From Oligoflexales bacterium (GTDB lineage Bacteria; Bdellovibrionota_B; Oligoflexia; Oligoflexales; RGVZ01): DNA of 52,947 nt. The notes under the pieces are model-generated. The model saw only the letters and a list, made by a program, of their open reading frames with translations. It made no database searches and was not told the DNA's origin. Position 1 is the stretch's first letter; the number at the start of each line of letters is the position of its first letter. The stretch spans positions 87,959 through 140,905 of the forward strand of contig CANILH010000002.1 in assembly GCA_947468665.1 (NCBI GenBank), read 5' to 3'. The position numbers and the translations under genes are program-made. Below, piece after piece: positions 34,928-44,472 of this stretch.

Positions 34928-36067
34928 ATGCACTGCCGTCATATTTTGTCCGCGTTCAAGACTACCCTGGCAATTTGTTCATCGTACTTTTTAATGCTTC
35001 CGTCATCGGCGAAAGCCAGTGAGTTGAAATGGACACATTATGGAGTCCGCCCGCTGGCTATGGGGAACGCCTATGTAGCGGTCGCTGATGACTTCAATGC
35101 CTTATTCTACAATCCTGCAGGCCTTGCCAGGCTTGAGTCCTGGCACGGTGAGCTAATCAACCCCCAAATCGGCGCCTCGGCTACAACGATAGCCACAATA
35201 AAAGACTTCTCCAAGCTGGCATCGTCTAAATCGTCGGGAGTTGAGTCAACACTTAGCGCCTTTGAAAGTATGTCCGGCAAGCCTCAATGGATCAATATCG
35301 GCGCGACTCCCCACTTGATATTCCCTGGGTTCGGGATTGGACTTGGACTTGATGTCGGCGGTAGCATGGTGATTCACCGCACCATTTCCGCGGATATTGA
35401 CGCTGGCGCCACAGCGATACTGCCCGTCGCCTTCGCCAAAAATTTTCTTGAAGATCGCTTAAGTCTTGGTGTCGCTGTTAAAGGAGTCTTCAAAGAGGGG
35501 GTTGAACGCGAGTTTAGCCTGGCTGACATTACAGCGTTCTCAAAAAGCTCCTCTGACTCGGGCGGCAACTCACTTAAAGAATATGTGGTTGGCGGAAAAG
35601 GCGTGGGTGTAGACCTTGGAATGTTATTTACCCCAGTAACTACCGGTGAGCCCACCCTCGGCATCAGCATCGCGGATCTTGGCGGAACCCCATATAAGGC
35701 GACAAAATCCGGTAACCTTGACCTGGGTGCGCCAAAACCAAGAGAGCCCGCGGTAAACACGGGAATCAGCTATAAGCCAATCAAAACCGGGAGCTATTAT
35801 GTTCTCACTACAATGGATGCACATGCGATTAACCAGCCGATTCATTACTCAAAAAAGCTGAACTTCGGTACGGAGTGGGGGTTTGGCAAAGTTCTTAAGA
35901 TTCAGGCAGGGCTGCACCAAGGCAGTTTGAGCGGTGGTTTTCAACTTGACGCGTGGCTTCTCGTGCTGCGCTTCGCAACCTATACAGAGCAGCTTGGGCA
36001 CGTGGCCGGCGAAAGCAAAACCATGGCCGACCGTCGCTATGTAGCTCAACTTAAACTCCTCCTCTAA
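34928..36067 (+). CDS. Outer-membrane barrel protein, UPF0164/PorV-like
   Basis: A 379-residue secreted protein with a signal peptide (about residues 1-30, ending PSSAKASE) and a mature start that reads like FadL/PorV/UPF0164 family barrels: YGVRPLAMGNAYVAVADDFNALFYNPAGLARLE (in parts). Alternating polar and hydrophobic strands follow, ending in RRYVAQLKLLL. I use ATG 34928, where GAGG is about 9 bases upstream. An ATG at 34871 would put a non-signal stretch in front of the signal peptide. It is the first of four plus-strand envelope genes. Role: probably an outer-membrane channel or transport-associated barrel. Confidence 0.75.
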   Translation: MHCRHILSAFKTTLAICSSYFLMLPSSAKASELKWTHYGVRPLAMGNAYVAVADDFNALFYNPAGLARLESWHGELINPQIGASATTIATIKDFSKLASSKSSGVESTLSAFESMSGKPQWINIGATPHLIFPGFGIGLGLDVGGSMVIHRTISADIDAGATAILPVAFAKNFLEDRLSLGVAVKGVFKEGVEREFSLADITAFSKSSSDSGGNSLKEYVVGGKGVGVDLGMLFTPVTTGEPTLGISIADLGGTPYKATKSGNLDLGAPKPREPAVNTGISYKPIKTGSYYVLTTMDAHAINQPIHYSKKLNFGTEWGFGKVLKIQAGLHQGSLSGGFQLDAWLLVLRFATYTEQLGHVAGESKTMADRRYVAQLKLLL

Positions 36068-36091
36068 TCGCCAAGCTAAGGAAGCCATTTT

Positions 36092-36910
36092 ATGACAAAT
36101 TATTTCGCGAAAAATCTCGTTGTCAGACATAGCATTACCGCGCTCGTCGCGGCCGGATTAAATTTTTCAGCAGTTGCCTTTTCGGCCGACGCCGAGGCCG
36201 ACGCTGAAGCGCCTGCCAAGACGACCGCGGCTCCCGCGAAACCAAAGCCCGCCACTCCGCCCAAAGCGGAAAAGCCTGCGGCCAAAGAAGACGCCGCGGC
36301 CAAAGAAGACCCCGCGGCCACAGACCAGGCCGACACAGAGCAGGGAGACGCAACCGCGACCAAAGAAACTAAAGAGCCTGCCAAGCCTGTGACCCCAAGA
36401 AGTCAGACCAGCAAGAACCTGGAAAAGAGACTTTCTCTAGGGACATCGGTAGGTTGGGCGGTTGTCAGACCTGCTAAAGGAGCGTGGATCGGGCTTGGTG
36501 CCAGTGACATCAGCCTTCAGTGGCGGATGTCCCAGAAGGAAGATGGAAAGTTATTTATTACAGGCCGTTATGCCCCATTTGCGGGAGTATGGACGGTCAA
36601 TAAACGTGATTACGACACAACACTGCACGGTATTTATGCTGGCGCGGAGTTGCAAGTCCCCACCAATATGATGAGAGCGGCAACTTTAAAAGCCGGTGTG
36701 GAACTAGGTTACATGTTGGTCTATGCTAAGGCGCAGGATAAAGCGGCACCATCCGGTGATGTCAAAGGCGGCAAGGTTAACTTGACCGCTGGCGGCGGAG
36801 CTGACTGGGGAATCCTCTCAAATAAGGTCAAAGTTGGGCCATTTGCCAGGGTGCAGGTAGGTGGCTTCTCTATATTTAACGTTGGTGGCTCAGCCCGGTT
36901 TGTATTTTAA
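36092..36910 (+). CDS. Outer-membrane beta-barrel protein with Ala/Pro/Lys linker
   Basis: A 272-residue protein. A signal peptide (about 1-32) is followed by a low-complexity linker (about 33-110) rich in Ala, Pro, Lys, Glu and Asp, and then a small beta-barrel domain (about 115-272) that ends in Phe (SARFVF), the usual C-terminal signal for barrel insertion. The linker resembles periplasmic tethers in TonB- or OmpA-like proteins. AAGGA is 9 bases before the ATG. It follows the previous barrel gene by 24 bp, so they are probably co-transcribed. No family was identified. Confidence 0.72.
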   Translation: MTNYFAKNLVVRHSITALVAAGLNFSAVAFSADAEADAEAPAKTTAAPAKPKPATPPKAEKPAAKEDAAAKEDPAATDQADTEQGDATATKETKEPAKPVTPRSQTSKNLEKRLSLGTSVGWAVVRPAKGAWIGLGASDISLQWRMSQKEDGKLFITGRYAPFAGVWTVNKRDYDTTLHGIYAGAELQVPTNMMRAATLKAGVELGYMLVYAKAQDKAAPSGDVKGGKVNLTAGGGADWGILSNKVKVGPFARVQVGGFSIFNVGGSARFVF

Positions 36911-36963
36911 GGAATATAATCACCCAGGAAAGCCCCTTCTCTAGACTTAACGGCGGGCTTTCA

Positions 36964-38451
36964 TTGATTCAACGTCTCGGACCGAAACTAAAAGCTCTCT
37001 CTGCCGTGACTCTCGCGGCCTGGGCGGCCCTGTCAGCCTGCGACAGAGCACGCCTGACAGGATCCCTGACAGTTCGCTACCTTGATCAGGGAGCGTTTGA
37101 GATTTACAAAATCGCGAGCGAGCAGCCTCTTCAGTTTGTATCGGAAACCAGCTCAAAATTTAACGAGCGAATTACGTTAACGCCCGGAAGTTATATGGTG
37201 TTAGCTGACTGCAGCAGTGAGGTCGTAAATATTTATCCCGGGTCGGATATAACGCTTGTCGCTCACCGCGTAAACTTCCTTCCACTTCAACCACCAAACG
37301 AACAAGACAAGTTTTCCATCCAATGCGTTCGCTCTGAGAGGACAAGAAGCCGCCAGAACTTAATGAACCGTTTCTCGCTTGCGATCTTATCCGGTACTAG
37401 GGACCTCCTCGTAGGAATGATCCCGCTAAGACTTGATCTGACGGCAACAGGTGCCGTGATTCCTGAAAGCCGCGTAGTCAGCCATGTTTTGTCCTATATT
37501 TCGGTGTCCGCCTCTGGGAAGGCCCCTTTTGACGATTTTTTTGTGTCTCCCGTTGGCGGCGTAACGCCATATACTGAAAACCAGCACCCTGGCGCTAAAT
37601 TATTTTTGCTGCACGGCAAATATGATTTGCAGCTAAATGGCACTGACATGACCGTTGATTTGGCGGAGGGTGAATCCCGTACCGTTATACCTGGAACCCT
37701 TACGGTTACCACAAGTCCAGGCGCCGATTTAGCCCGGGCGGAAAGAGTGCGTGGGGCGCCACTTTTCGCGGAAATCAACGGCGAGCATTACATGAACCTT
37801 AACACCACCTACCCAGTGCTCCCCGGAACCCTTGATGTCAGACTTGCGACGTCACTCAGACAGCAGAAATTTGAGGTCAGCGAGGGTGAGCACCTAAGAA
37901 TCCACGCCCGCAACGTCACCGTCGACCTGGGATGTATTAGTAATGACTGGGCTTGCCTTGGCTCAAAGAAAATAAGACTCTTTGAGAAAGACAAAAACTA
38001 TCACTTTGCCGAGTCTCAGACCGACATGCCAATTTTGTTTTTTGAGAAGAACGTAACCATTGGCATAGAAGGCTCTCGGAATATCAAGCTGAGCCTTACA
38101 AGTGCTGACGACCAGAAAGTTAAGGTCGGATTTCTGGAGGTTACTCCGACTCCAATCCATAAGCCCGGCATCCTCACTGACCTTATGCGGGTCGAACCGC
38201 AGTCATCGGGGCTCATTGGGGCAAGTCTAGACATGGTTTTAGATAAGTCCACAATCATGCCTCTTCTCGCTGGCCAATATCACCTGGCCCAATACACGTT
38301 TATTACCTCTGACGGCTCAAGGCGCAAAACATCTCAAAGCATTTATATCTCGCCCGGGCAGCGGGTAAAAATAGACGTCCAGACATTTCTCAGCGAGAAG
38401 CGAATGGCGATCATAAATGGCGACACGTCCGAGAATTCGTCTCGACAGTAA
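36964..38451 (+). CDS. Predicted lipoprotein
   Basis: A 495-residue protein whose start has a lipoprotein signal (hydrophobic stretch about 9-24, lipobox LSAC with Cys about 26). The mature part is beta-rich and includes several similar sections (for example NERITLTPGSYMVLADC; TVDLAEGESRTVIPGTLTV; EVSEGEHLRIHARNVTVDLGC), possibly repeated beta-sandwich units with carbohydrate or surface binding. This is inference. The start is a TTG at 36964 directly after a hairpin, with a weak ribosome site (GGCGGG). No better start keeps the signal peptide. It follows the barrel genes on the same strand. Confidence 0.72.
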   Translation: MIQRLGPKLKALSAVTLAAWAALSACDRARLTGSLTVRYLDQGAFEIYKIASEQPLQFVSETSSKFNERITLTPGSYMVLADCSSEVVNIYPGSDITLVAHRVNFLPLQPPNEQDKFSIQCVRSERTRSRQNLMNRFSLAILSGTRDLLVGMIPLRLDLTATGAVIPESRVVSHVLSYISVSASGKAPFDDFFVSPVGGVTPYTENQHPGAKLFLLHGKYDLQLNGTDMTVDLAEGESRTVIPGTLTVTTSPGADLARAERVRGAPLFAEINGEHYMNLNTTYPVLPGTLDVRLATSLRQQKFEVSEGEHLRIHARNVTVDLGCISNDWACLGSKKIRLFEKDKNYHFAESQTDMPILFFEKNVTIGIEGSRNIKLSLTSADDQKVKVGFLEVTPTPIHKPGILTDLMRVEPQSSGLIGASLDMVLDKSTIMPLLAGQYHLAQYTFITSDGSRRKTSQSIYISPGQRVKIDVQTFLSEKRMAIINGDTSENSSRQ

Positions 38452-38539
38452 TACCCCAAAACAGCCCGTAGACCGTTTCCTGACGTTCGTGTCATAATTA
38501 ATCAAGACAAAACCAAACCTATGCCTTGAGGAGTCTCCT

Positions 38540-39556
38540 ATGGTGAACGCTCGTTTTATTTCAGCGATTTTGGCTCTGACCGGATCATCGGTAGTTTTCT
38601 CCAGCCCGGAAGGGATTCAAAAGTACCACACAGGATTAATTCCGCTATCCTACGGAAAGTGCGCGACACTAGACCTCCAGGTTTTGGCCGCGTTCCAGAA
38701 CGCTTCTGGAACGCAGATTATTTCTCATCAGTGTGTCGATGGCCCCAAAGGATCTGAGATCGAAATCTCCTATCACTCAAGTAATGGCCGCGACATCCAA
38801 CTCACGTCAACCAGGTATCTTGAGACTGAGCATGACCTCACGGGCCGGGGCTATATCAAAAAAGAAGAAGACTGCGAGGCACGCAAATCGGCCATCACAA
38901 GCCAATTTACTGCGTCGACAGGTCTGCAGCCTTTTTTTACAAGATGTATGACCGACCAAGGAATCGATTCATCAAATCACCCGTGGCACGTAGCCATTGA
39001 CGCCGTGGGCGTTGGAGAAATGAATTACCAATTTATAAGGCAATCCACCTCGGAAGGTCTTAGCTCTGATCCTAAAGTTTTTTTACAATCGGTCCGAGAT
39101 TACCTCACGACCCGCGACAACACGTCAGTCGTTGACGTCACCGAAACACTTGACGGCGCGGCATTTGGCAGCGTTGTAATCAGCGTCTTCACCAAAGAAA
39201 AATTGGTAATCAACAGCATCGAGGGAACCTCAAATAAACTCGCGGCCGACTGCGCTATTGAAGCAACCCAGCTTCATGTGGCCGCTAACTCAAGCGGAGT
39301 AAGACTTATGGCGACCGGCTGCGTCAATAAGCCAATGAATGGTCACATGACAAGATCACTAATTGAAGGTCATGACCGCGTTCGTTTTGAGTCAACAGGT
39401 ATAAAGTTTAACACCGTCCAAGACTGCAGAACCAAGCGCCCCAACACTTTGGCAGACATGCGTGCGACACTCGGTGACGATGTCATCGCGATTATGTGTA
39501 GTGACAAAACCAACGATGTCACTGCGTTTGTCGTGCTTAAACCTGACCGCGAATGA
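38540..39556 (+). CDS. Secreted cysteine-repeat protein
   Basis: A 338-residue protein with an N-terminal signal (about 1-21, NARFISAILALTGSSVVFS). The mature region shows four loosely similar units of 60-100 residues. Each begins with a Cys in a charged setting (KCATLD, EDCEAR, ADCAIE, QDCRTK) and has a second Cys about 27 residues later (HQCVDG, TRCMTD, TGCVNK, IMCSDK). The paired Cys could form disulfides in the periplasm or outside the cell. No known family. The start ATG 38540 has GGAG at 6 bases. A terminator follows. Confidence 0.72.
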   Translation: MVNARFISAILALTGSSVVFSSPEGIQKYHTGLIPLSYGKCATLDLQVLAAFQNASGTQIISHQCVDGPKGSEIEISYHSSNGRDIQLTSTRYLETEHDLTGRGYIKKEEDCEARKSAITSQFTASTGLQPFFTRCMTDQGIDSSNHPWHVAIDAVGVGEMNYQFIRQSTSEGLSSDPKVFLQSVRDYLTTRDNTSVVDVTETLDGAAFGSVVISVFTKEKLVINSIEGTSNKLAADCAIEATQLHVAANSSGVRLMATGCVNKPMNGHMTRSLIEGHDRVRFESTGIKFNTVQDCRTKRPNTLADMRATLGDDVIAIMCSDKTNDVTAFVVLKPDRE

Positions 39557-39582
39557 CACTGTCACTTGAATCGGAATTTTTA

Positions 39583-39615
39583 AGAGCCGCCTGGTCAAAC
39601 AGACGGCTTTTTTTT
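39583..39615 (+). terminator. Rho-independent terminator after the envelope gene block
   Basis: AGCCG pairs with CGGCT and an inner CTG/CAG pair extends the stem. It is followed by eight T (39608-39615). It lies about 27 bp past the stop codon and insulates nrdJ's upstream region. Confidence 0.85.
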
Positions 39616-39678
39616 GGGCAAATTCCCTTGTGCTACAAAGGTTCTGAGGTTTTTTTCTGCACTATTTTTGACGTCAGT

Positions 39679-39723
39679 TCATCCACAGCAGTCCACAGGG
39701 TGCCAAAAACCCCCTGTGGATAA
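39679..39723. promoter_or_regulatory. Two DnaA boxes upstream of nrdJ
   Basis: TGTGGATAA at 39715-39723 is the exact reverse complement of the DnaA box TTATCCACA. TCATCCACA at 39679-39687 on the plus strand differs at one base. They are separated by a hairpin-like inverted repeat (TCCACAGGG/CCCTGTGGA, 39692-39720). Two boxes so close are unlikely by chance and suggest DnaA control of nrdJ, as known for nrdAB in E. coli. Direct binding is inference. Confidence 0.6.
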
Positions 39724-39814
39724 CTCAAATTGAAAATATTAGGTAAAGACGGCAAAAATAGACGAATTTTCTAGTCGTGATCGTGGTTTAACCAAAATCC
39801 CTATTTGTCGCCAA

Positions 39815-39862
39815 ACACAACATATAGCGCTGTGGGTATCGTGTTGACACAATATATTGTGT
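39815..39862. promoter_or_regulatory. Tandem NrdR boxes
   Basis: Box 2 (39847-39862, ACACAATATATTGTGT) is a perfect palindrome and a full match to the NrdR box consensus. Box 1 (39815-39830, ACACAACATATAGCGC) matches 13 of 16 positions. Their centres are 32 bp apart, the spacing of about three helical turns reported for NrdR sites. Box 2 lies 10 bp before the -35. NrdR would repress nrdJ when dATP is high. Confidence 0.85.
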
Positions 39863-39871
39863 GTCCACCTC

Positions 39872-39900
39872 TTGACACCACTAGCGGGGACTCGTATTCT
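39872..39900 (+). promoter_or_regulatory. Candidate nrdJ promoter
   Basis: TTGACA (39872-39877) is followed after exactly 17 bp by TATTCT (39895-39900). The predicted start of transcription is about 130 bp before the nrdJ ATG. It directly follows the NrdR boxes, which is a sensible arrangement for repression. Confidence 0.65.
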
Positions 39901-40034
39901 TTTTTGTAGAGAGCAACGTCAAAAAACACTAACGACTGCCCACTGAATGTAACGCTAACCGCGTGACAATAGGTTCTTTTTTGCCAAAGTACCAAATGGC
40001 AAAAAGTGGGAATTACCGAAGGAAGGGACTGGCC

Positions 40035-43000
40035 ATGAAATTCGAACGCCGCTTTGTCAAAACTCCAGGACAACCATATGAAGGTATTCGTTTCGAGGCC
40101 CGCACCTCAGAGCTCAAAAACTCTGACGGCAGCAAAGCCTCCTCTTGCCAAAAAGTAACTGTGCCCGACTCCTGGAGTCAGGTTGCCACTGACATCATGG
40201 CTCAGAAGTATCTGCGCCGCGCGGGCATCCCTAAAATTGGCGCTGAGACCGACTCACGGGAAGTGTTCCACCGCCTTGCTGGCTGCTGGACTGACTGGGC
40301 CCGCCGCTTTGGTTATTTTGACTCCGAGACAGACGCCGCCGTGTTCTACGACGAGACCTGCCACATGCTGGCCAATCAGATGTGTGCTCCCAATAGCCCC
40401 CAGTGGTTTAACACTGGCCTCTATTATGCGTATGGCCTTAAAGGATCAAGCCAGGGACACTATTATGTAGACCCCAAATCCGGCACTCTACAGAAGTCTA
40501 AAAACGCTTATGAGCGCCCGCAACCCCATGCCTGCTTCATTCAGGCCGTCAAAGACGATCTCGTCAACGAAGGCGGCATTATGGACCTTTGGACCAGGGA
40601 AGCTCGTCTATTTAAGTATGGCAGCGGAACCGGCACGAACTTCTCCCAGATCCGTGGTGATGGTGAGCCCTTAGCCGGTGGCGGCAAGAGCTCCGGCCTC
40701 ATGAGCTTCCTCAAAATCGGTGACCGGGCAGCCGGTGCTATCAAGTCTGGCGGCACAACGCGGCGTGCGGCGAAAATGGTCTGCCTAGATCTTGATCACC
40801 CAGATATCGAGGAATTCGTAAACTGGAAGGTCGTGGAAGAACAAAAAGTCGCAAGTCTTGTTTGCGGATCCGTTGTTATCGAAAAAAACCTAAAAGCCAT
40901 CCTCGCTGCCTTGAAGGCAGGAGGAGAGTCTGAAGAACGCTTTGACCCAACAAAAAATAACGCCCTTCTAAAGGCAATGCAGGCAGCCCGCCGCGAGCAG
41001 GTTCCTGTCAGCTATATTCAGCGCATCGTCGAGCTATCAAAACAAGGCGTCAACGACATTGAGTTTGAGACCTATAATACTGACTGGACCAGCAAGGCCT
41101 ACCTAACTGTCGCCGGCCAAAACTCAAATAACTCCGTTCGTATCCCCAATAACTTCATGAAGGCTCTTGAAGCCGACACGAACTGGGATCTAAAACGCCG
41201 CACCGATGGCTCCACTCATAAGACTATCAAAGCCAAAAAACTCTGGAATGACATCGTCCACGCCGCATGGCAGTGCGCCGATCCCGGAGTGCAGTTTGAC
41301 TCGACCATCAACGAGTGGCACACCTGCCCTGAAGACGGCCGCATCAACGCCTCCAACCCATGTTCAGAGTATATGTTCCTTGACGATACGGCCTGCAACC
41401 TCGCAAGCCTTAACCTTCTGAAGTTCTACGACGCCAAAAAAGGCTTTGACCTTGAGGGCTTTGAGCACGGATGCCGCATCTGGACAATGATTCTTGATAT
41501 CTCGGTACAGATGGCGCAGTTCCCCTCCAAAGAAATCGCCCAAAGAAGCTGGGACTTCCGGACTCTTGGTATTGGCTACGCCAATATCGGCGCCATGCTG
41601 ATGCGCATGGGTATTCCATATGGCTCTCAAACCGCCGTTGAGATTACCGGAGCCATCACCGCGGTCATGACGGGTGTCTCCTACAGGACTTCGGCTGAGC
41701 TCGCAAAAGAACTGGGAGCTTTCCCACGTTATGAAGCCAATAAAGAGCACATGCTCCGGGTTATCCGCAACCACCGCAAGGCTGCTTATGATGACTCCAG
41801 CTACGAGTCACTGACCATTGCTCCACTTGCCATCAATCAGGCCACGGCTGTGGCGGGAAATATTCTCGCGGCCGCAAAAAAATCCTGGGATGAGGCTCTG
41901 GAGCTTGGCATAAACCACGGCTACCGCAACGCCCAGGTCTCAGTTATCGCGCCGACAGGCACCATTGGTTTACTTATGGACTGTGACACCACAGGTATTG
42001 AGCCGGACTTTAGTCTCGTGAAGTTCAAAAAACTTGCCGGTGGCGGATACTTCAAAATCATCAATCAGTCGGTTCCATTTGCCCTCGAAAACCTCGGTTA
42101 CTCCAAAAAGCAAATTGAGGAAATGATCGGCTACTGCATGGGTTACGGAAGCCTCAACGGTGCTCCGCACATTAACTTTGAGAGTCTTAAGGCCAAAGGA
42201 TTTACCGATGAGATCCTGATGAGCATTGAAAAAGACCTTCCGCAGACCTTTGACATCACGTTTGCCTTCAATAAATACAGCGTTGGCGAAGCCTTCTGTA
42301 TCGAAAAACTTGGCTTCAAAAAAGAAGACCTGGACCGCGCCGACTTTAACTTCCTGGTGGCTCTTGGATTCACAAAAACCCAAATTGAGGCTGCCAATGA
42401 ACACGTTACCGGAAGCATGATGCTTGAGGGCGCTCCTCACATCAAAGAAGATCATTTGCCAGTGTTTGACTGCGCCAGTAAGTGCGGCCGTAAAGGTAAG
42501 CGCTTTATCTCAGCCGAAGGACACATGATGATGATGGCTGCCGCACAGCCGTTCATATCGGGTGCCATCTCAAAAACCATTAATCTTCCTTATGAAGCGA
42601 CGATGACTGATGTTTCTGAGGCTTACACCAAAAGCTGGAAGCTCATGCTAAAAGCAAATGCCCTCTACCGCGATGGCAGTAAGCTTAGTCAGCCACTTAA
42701 CGCTACGGCGGCGGTCTGGATGGAAGCGGCAGAGTCGGTCGAGACGCCAGTTGAGAAAATCCGCGAGATCACCACGAAGGTCATCACTGAGTATGTCCGC
42801 AAGCGCCGCTCACTTCCAAGCCGCAGAGCTGGCTACACCCAGAAGGTAAAAATTGACGGACACAGTATTTATCTCAGAACTGGTGAATACGAAGACGGGC
42901 AACTGGGCGAGATCTTCCTTGATATCAATAAGGAGGGGACACTCCTTCGCTCCATGATGAACTGCTTTGCGGTTGCTGTAAGCCTTGGGCTCCAATACGG

Positions 43001-43484
43001 GGTGCCGCTGGAAGAATACGCTGACGTATTCACCTTCTCTCGGTTTGAGCCAAATGGCATGGTCCAGGGACACGATAATATCAAACGGGCGACGTCCATC
43101 ATTGACTTCATCTTCCGTGATCTCGCGATCGCCTACCTGGGCCGTAATGATCTTGCTCACGTAACACCAGAGGACGTACAAGGCACACGCCGCGTGGTTT
43201 CCAAAGCGGCGTCCACATCTGTGGGCGAGGAAATAACCCCTGTGATGATGAAGCAAAACCAAATCGGGTATGATGTCTCGGGTGGCACGACTAGCGCAAT
43301 GTCTGCAGTTTCCACTGCTGGTGTTTTTGATGAGACCGTATATGAGCGCTATAACGCTAGAGCAGAAGCCCGGGCAAAAGGATATGAGGGTGACCCATGT
43401 CCTGAGTGTGGCGCTCTGACACTTGTTCGCAATGGTAGTTGTCTGAAGTGTAACTCATGCGGGACTACTACTGGGTGCAGCTAA
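40035..43484 (+). CDS. nrdJ: Adenosylcobalamin-dependent ribonucleotide reductase (class II)
   Basis: Converts ribonucleotides to deoxyribonucleotides and needs vitamin B12, without oxygen. The 1149-residue protein has the class II catalytic core. The active-site Cys segment ([21 protein letters not shown], about 440-460) is visible in parts, along with [10 protein letters not shown] and the [29 protein letters not shown] loop, also in parts. The C-terminus carries a zinc-ribbon-like CPECG...CLKC...CG tail (about 1121-1149) with redox-type Cys. I chose ATG 40035 (GAAGGAAGGG upstream). The upstream extension to 39963 has no support. DnaA and NrdR boxes lie upstream. No cobalamin riboswitch was seen. 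Confidence 0.97.
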   Translation: MKFERRFVKTPGQPYEGIRFEARTSELKNSDGSKASSCQKVTVPDSWSQVATDIMAQKYLRRAGIPKIGAETDSREVFHRLAGCWTDWARRFGYFDSETDAAVFYDETCHMLANQMCAPNSPQWFNTGLYYAYGLKGSSQGHYYVDPKSGTLQKSKNAYERPQPHACFIQAVKDDLVNEGGIMDLWTREARLFKYGSGTGTNFSQIRGDGEPLAGGGKSSGLMSFLKIGDRAAGAIKSGGTTRRAAKMVCLDLDHPDIEEFVNWKVVEEQKVASLVCGSVVIEKNLKAILAALKAGGESEERFDPTKNNALLKAMQAARREQVPVSYIQRIVELSKQGVNDIEFETYNTDWTSKAYLTVAGQNSNNSVRIPNNFMKALEADTNWDLKRRTDGSTHKTIKAKKLWNDIVHAAWQCADPGVQFDSTINEWHTCPEDGRINASNPCSEYMFLDDTACNLASLNLLKFYDAKKGFDLEGFEHGCRIWTMILDISVQMAQFPSKEIAQRSWDFRTLGIGYANIGAMLMRMGIPYGSQTAVEITGAITAVMTGVSYRTSAELAKELGAFPRYEANKEHMLRVIRNHRKAAYDDSSYESLTIAPLAINQATAVAGNILAAAKKSWDEALELGINHGYRNAQVSVIAPTGTIGLLMDCDTTGIEPDFSLVKFKKLAGGGYFKIINQSVPFALENLGYSKKQIEEMIGYCMGYGSLNGAPHINFESLKAKGFTDEILMSIEKDLPQTFDITFAFNKYSVGEAFCIEKLGFKKEDLDRADFNFLVALGFTKTQIEAANEHVTGSMMLEGAPHIKEDHLPVFDCASKCGRKGKRFISAEGHMMMMAAAQPFISGAISKTINLPYEATMTDVSEAYTKSWKLMLKANALYRDGSKLSQPLNATAAVWMEAAESVETPVEKIREITTKVITEYVRKRRSLPSRRAGYTQKVKIDGHSIYLRTGEYEDGQLGEIFLDINKEGTLLRSMMNCFAVAVSLGLQYGVPLEEYADVFTFSRFEPNGMVQGHDNIKRATSIIDFIFRDLAIAYLGRNDLAHVTPEDVQGTRRVVSKAASTSVGEEITPVMMKQNQIGYDVSGGTTSAMSAVSTAGVFDETVYERYNARAEARAKGYEGDPCPECGALTLVRNGSCLKCNSCGTTTGCS

Positions 43485-43574
43485 TCGCCGCACGTTACTG
43501 GGTGCAGCTAATCGCCGCACGTTACTGGGTGCAGCTAATCGCCGCACGTTACTGGGTGCAGCTAATCGCCGCGC
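43470..43574 (+). repeat. 27-bp direct tandem repeat, nearly four copies, over the nrdJ stop codon
   Basis: Units begin at 43470, 43497, 43524 and 43551. The first three are identical, and the fourth diverges after about 22 bases. The first copy encodes the last residues (TGCS) and stop codon of nrdJ, and the others repeat that stop-containing sequence in the 3' region. Short direct repeats of this kind usually arise by replication slippage. No spacers are present, so it is not a CRISPR. Confidence 0.95.
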
Positions 43575-43724
43575 AGAACTAGAATCTGTTTCCAAATTTA
43601 TCTCTCCCCCCGGGGTGATGACTTCCTGTCCCAACAGGGAATGTTCAGTCACCACGGGCTGTATTATCCCGTCTCGTTGGTGTTGTCGGAATCCCCTCTC
43701 CCCCTCCCCCCGGTCCATGGTGAC

Positions 43725-43757
43725 TGGCCCTTTCGGTTGATAAAACCGAAAGGGCCA
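43725..43757. terminator. 14-bp perfect inverted repeat between convergent genes
   Basis: TGGCCCTTTCGGTT and its exact complement AACCGAAAGGGCCA flank a 5-base loop. It lies in the gap between nrdJ and the convergent esterase gene, 22 bp from the esterase stop. Neither strand has a run of T after it, so termination is plausible but not of the standard form. Confidence 0.55.
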
Positions 43758-43779
43758 GAGCCGCAACCAATGAGAAAAC

Positions 43780-44472
43780 TCAAAGCAGACTTTTCAAAAA
43801 CCTGGCTGTTTCCCGAATTACAGGAAGAGGTATCTCGTGAAAGCCTTTAAAGGGCAAAAACTGACCTTTAAGCCCACTTTCCGAAAGCAAAGAATGCAGT
43901 CTCTCGGCATGTTTAAACCCTAAGATCGGGTCTTCCATGCCATGACTTTGAATATAGGGAATGGCTTTATGGCGAGGTGCCGCGGCCTCCCATGTCTTAA
44001 TATTGACGCAGTTACCGCTAAATAAAATCATTCCCATGATGTCATCTGGCAAGGTCAGCGCCACCTGACACGTCATCATAGCGCCCTGGCTAAATCCCCC
44101 CAAAATCAAATCTGAGCTTTTTAGGCGCAAATAACTGATAAGAGATTTTATCCGCCTCTCAGCCTCCGCCATTCCCTCGGGGAATACTTCGGCAAAATCG
44201 ACAACCTCACCTCGCATAGCGGCAGCCTCAATATCAGCCATCCGGATTGGAAACCAAGCGCGGCCTGTCGCGTGCGGGCCAATCGGAACAGTCAATATCC
44301 CCTGGGGAAAGATCCAGTTAAAATGTCCGTCCGGATCAAGGTAGGTATGAAGCGGTGCCAGGTCGTTCATATCAGCACCAAAGCCATGAAGCATAATTAC
44401 AGTCTTTGTGGCTCTAGGTCTGGTCAGCGCCATGCATTCAAGACCATCAATAACTGCCCCGAGTGGCTTCAT
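43780..44472 (-). CDS. Carboxylesterase/phospholipase-type alpha/beta hydrolase
   Basis: A 230-residue cytoplasmic serine hydrolase of the carboxylesterase (acyl-protein thioesterase-like) group. Catalytic residues: Ser128 in GGFSQG, Asp181 in GMEDPI, and His212 in GFHEIP. The HGFGAD loop (about 29-34) should form the oxyanion hole. There is no signal peptide. The start ATG overlaps the recN stop codon (ATGA), so it is co-transcribed and coupled with recN. Substrate unknown. Confidence 0.88.
   Translation of the reverse strand: MKPLGAVIDGLECMALTRPRATKTVIMLHGFGADMNDLAPLHTYLDPDGHFNWIFPQGILTVPIGPHATGRAWFPIRMADIEAAAMRGEVVDFAEVFPEGMAEAERRIKSLISYLRLKSSDLILGGFSQGAMMTCQVALTLPDDIMGMILFSGNCVNIKTWEAAAPRHKAIPYIQSHGMEDPILGFKHAERLHSLLSESGLKGQFLPFKGFHEIPLPVIRETARFLKSLL

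Noticed and set aside
36928-36962. GAAAGCCC/GGGCTTTC inverted repeat just before the lipoprotein start
   Set aside because: The loop is about 20 bases with no T tract. It may affect translation of the TTG start but evidence is too thin to annotate.
39616-40034. Cobalamin riboswitch upstream of B12-dependent nrdJ
   Set aside because: I found no B12-box-like conserved sequence. The region is explained by the terminator, DnaA boxes, NrdR boxes and promoter.
43470-43574. Possible CRISPR array
   Set aside because: The units are contiguous and identical with no spacers, and overlap the nrdJ stop codon.
43455-43766. Minus-strand ORF with repeated RRLAAPSNV units
   Set aside because: Its repeats come directly from the 27-bp tandem repeat at the end of nrdJ, it overlaps nrdJ's terminal codons and it has no convincing ribosome site.
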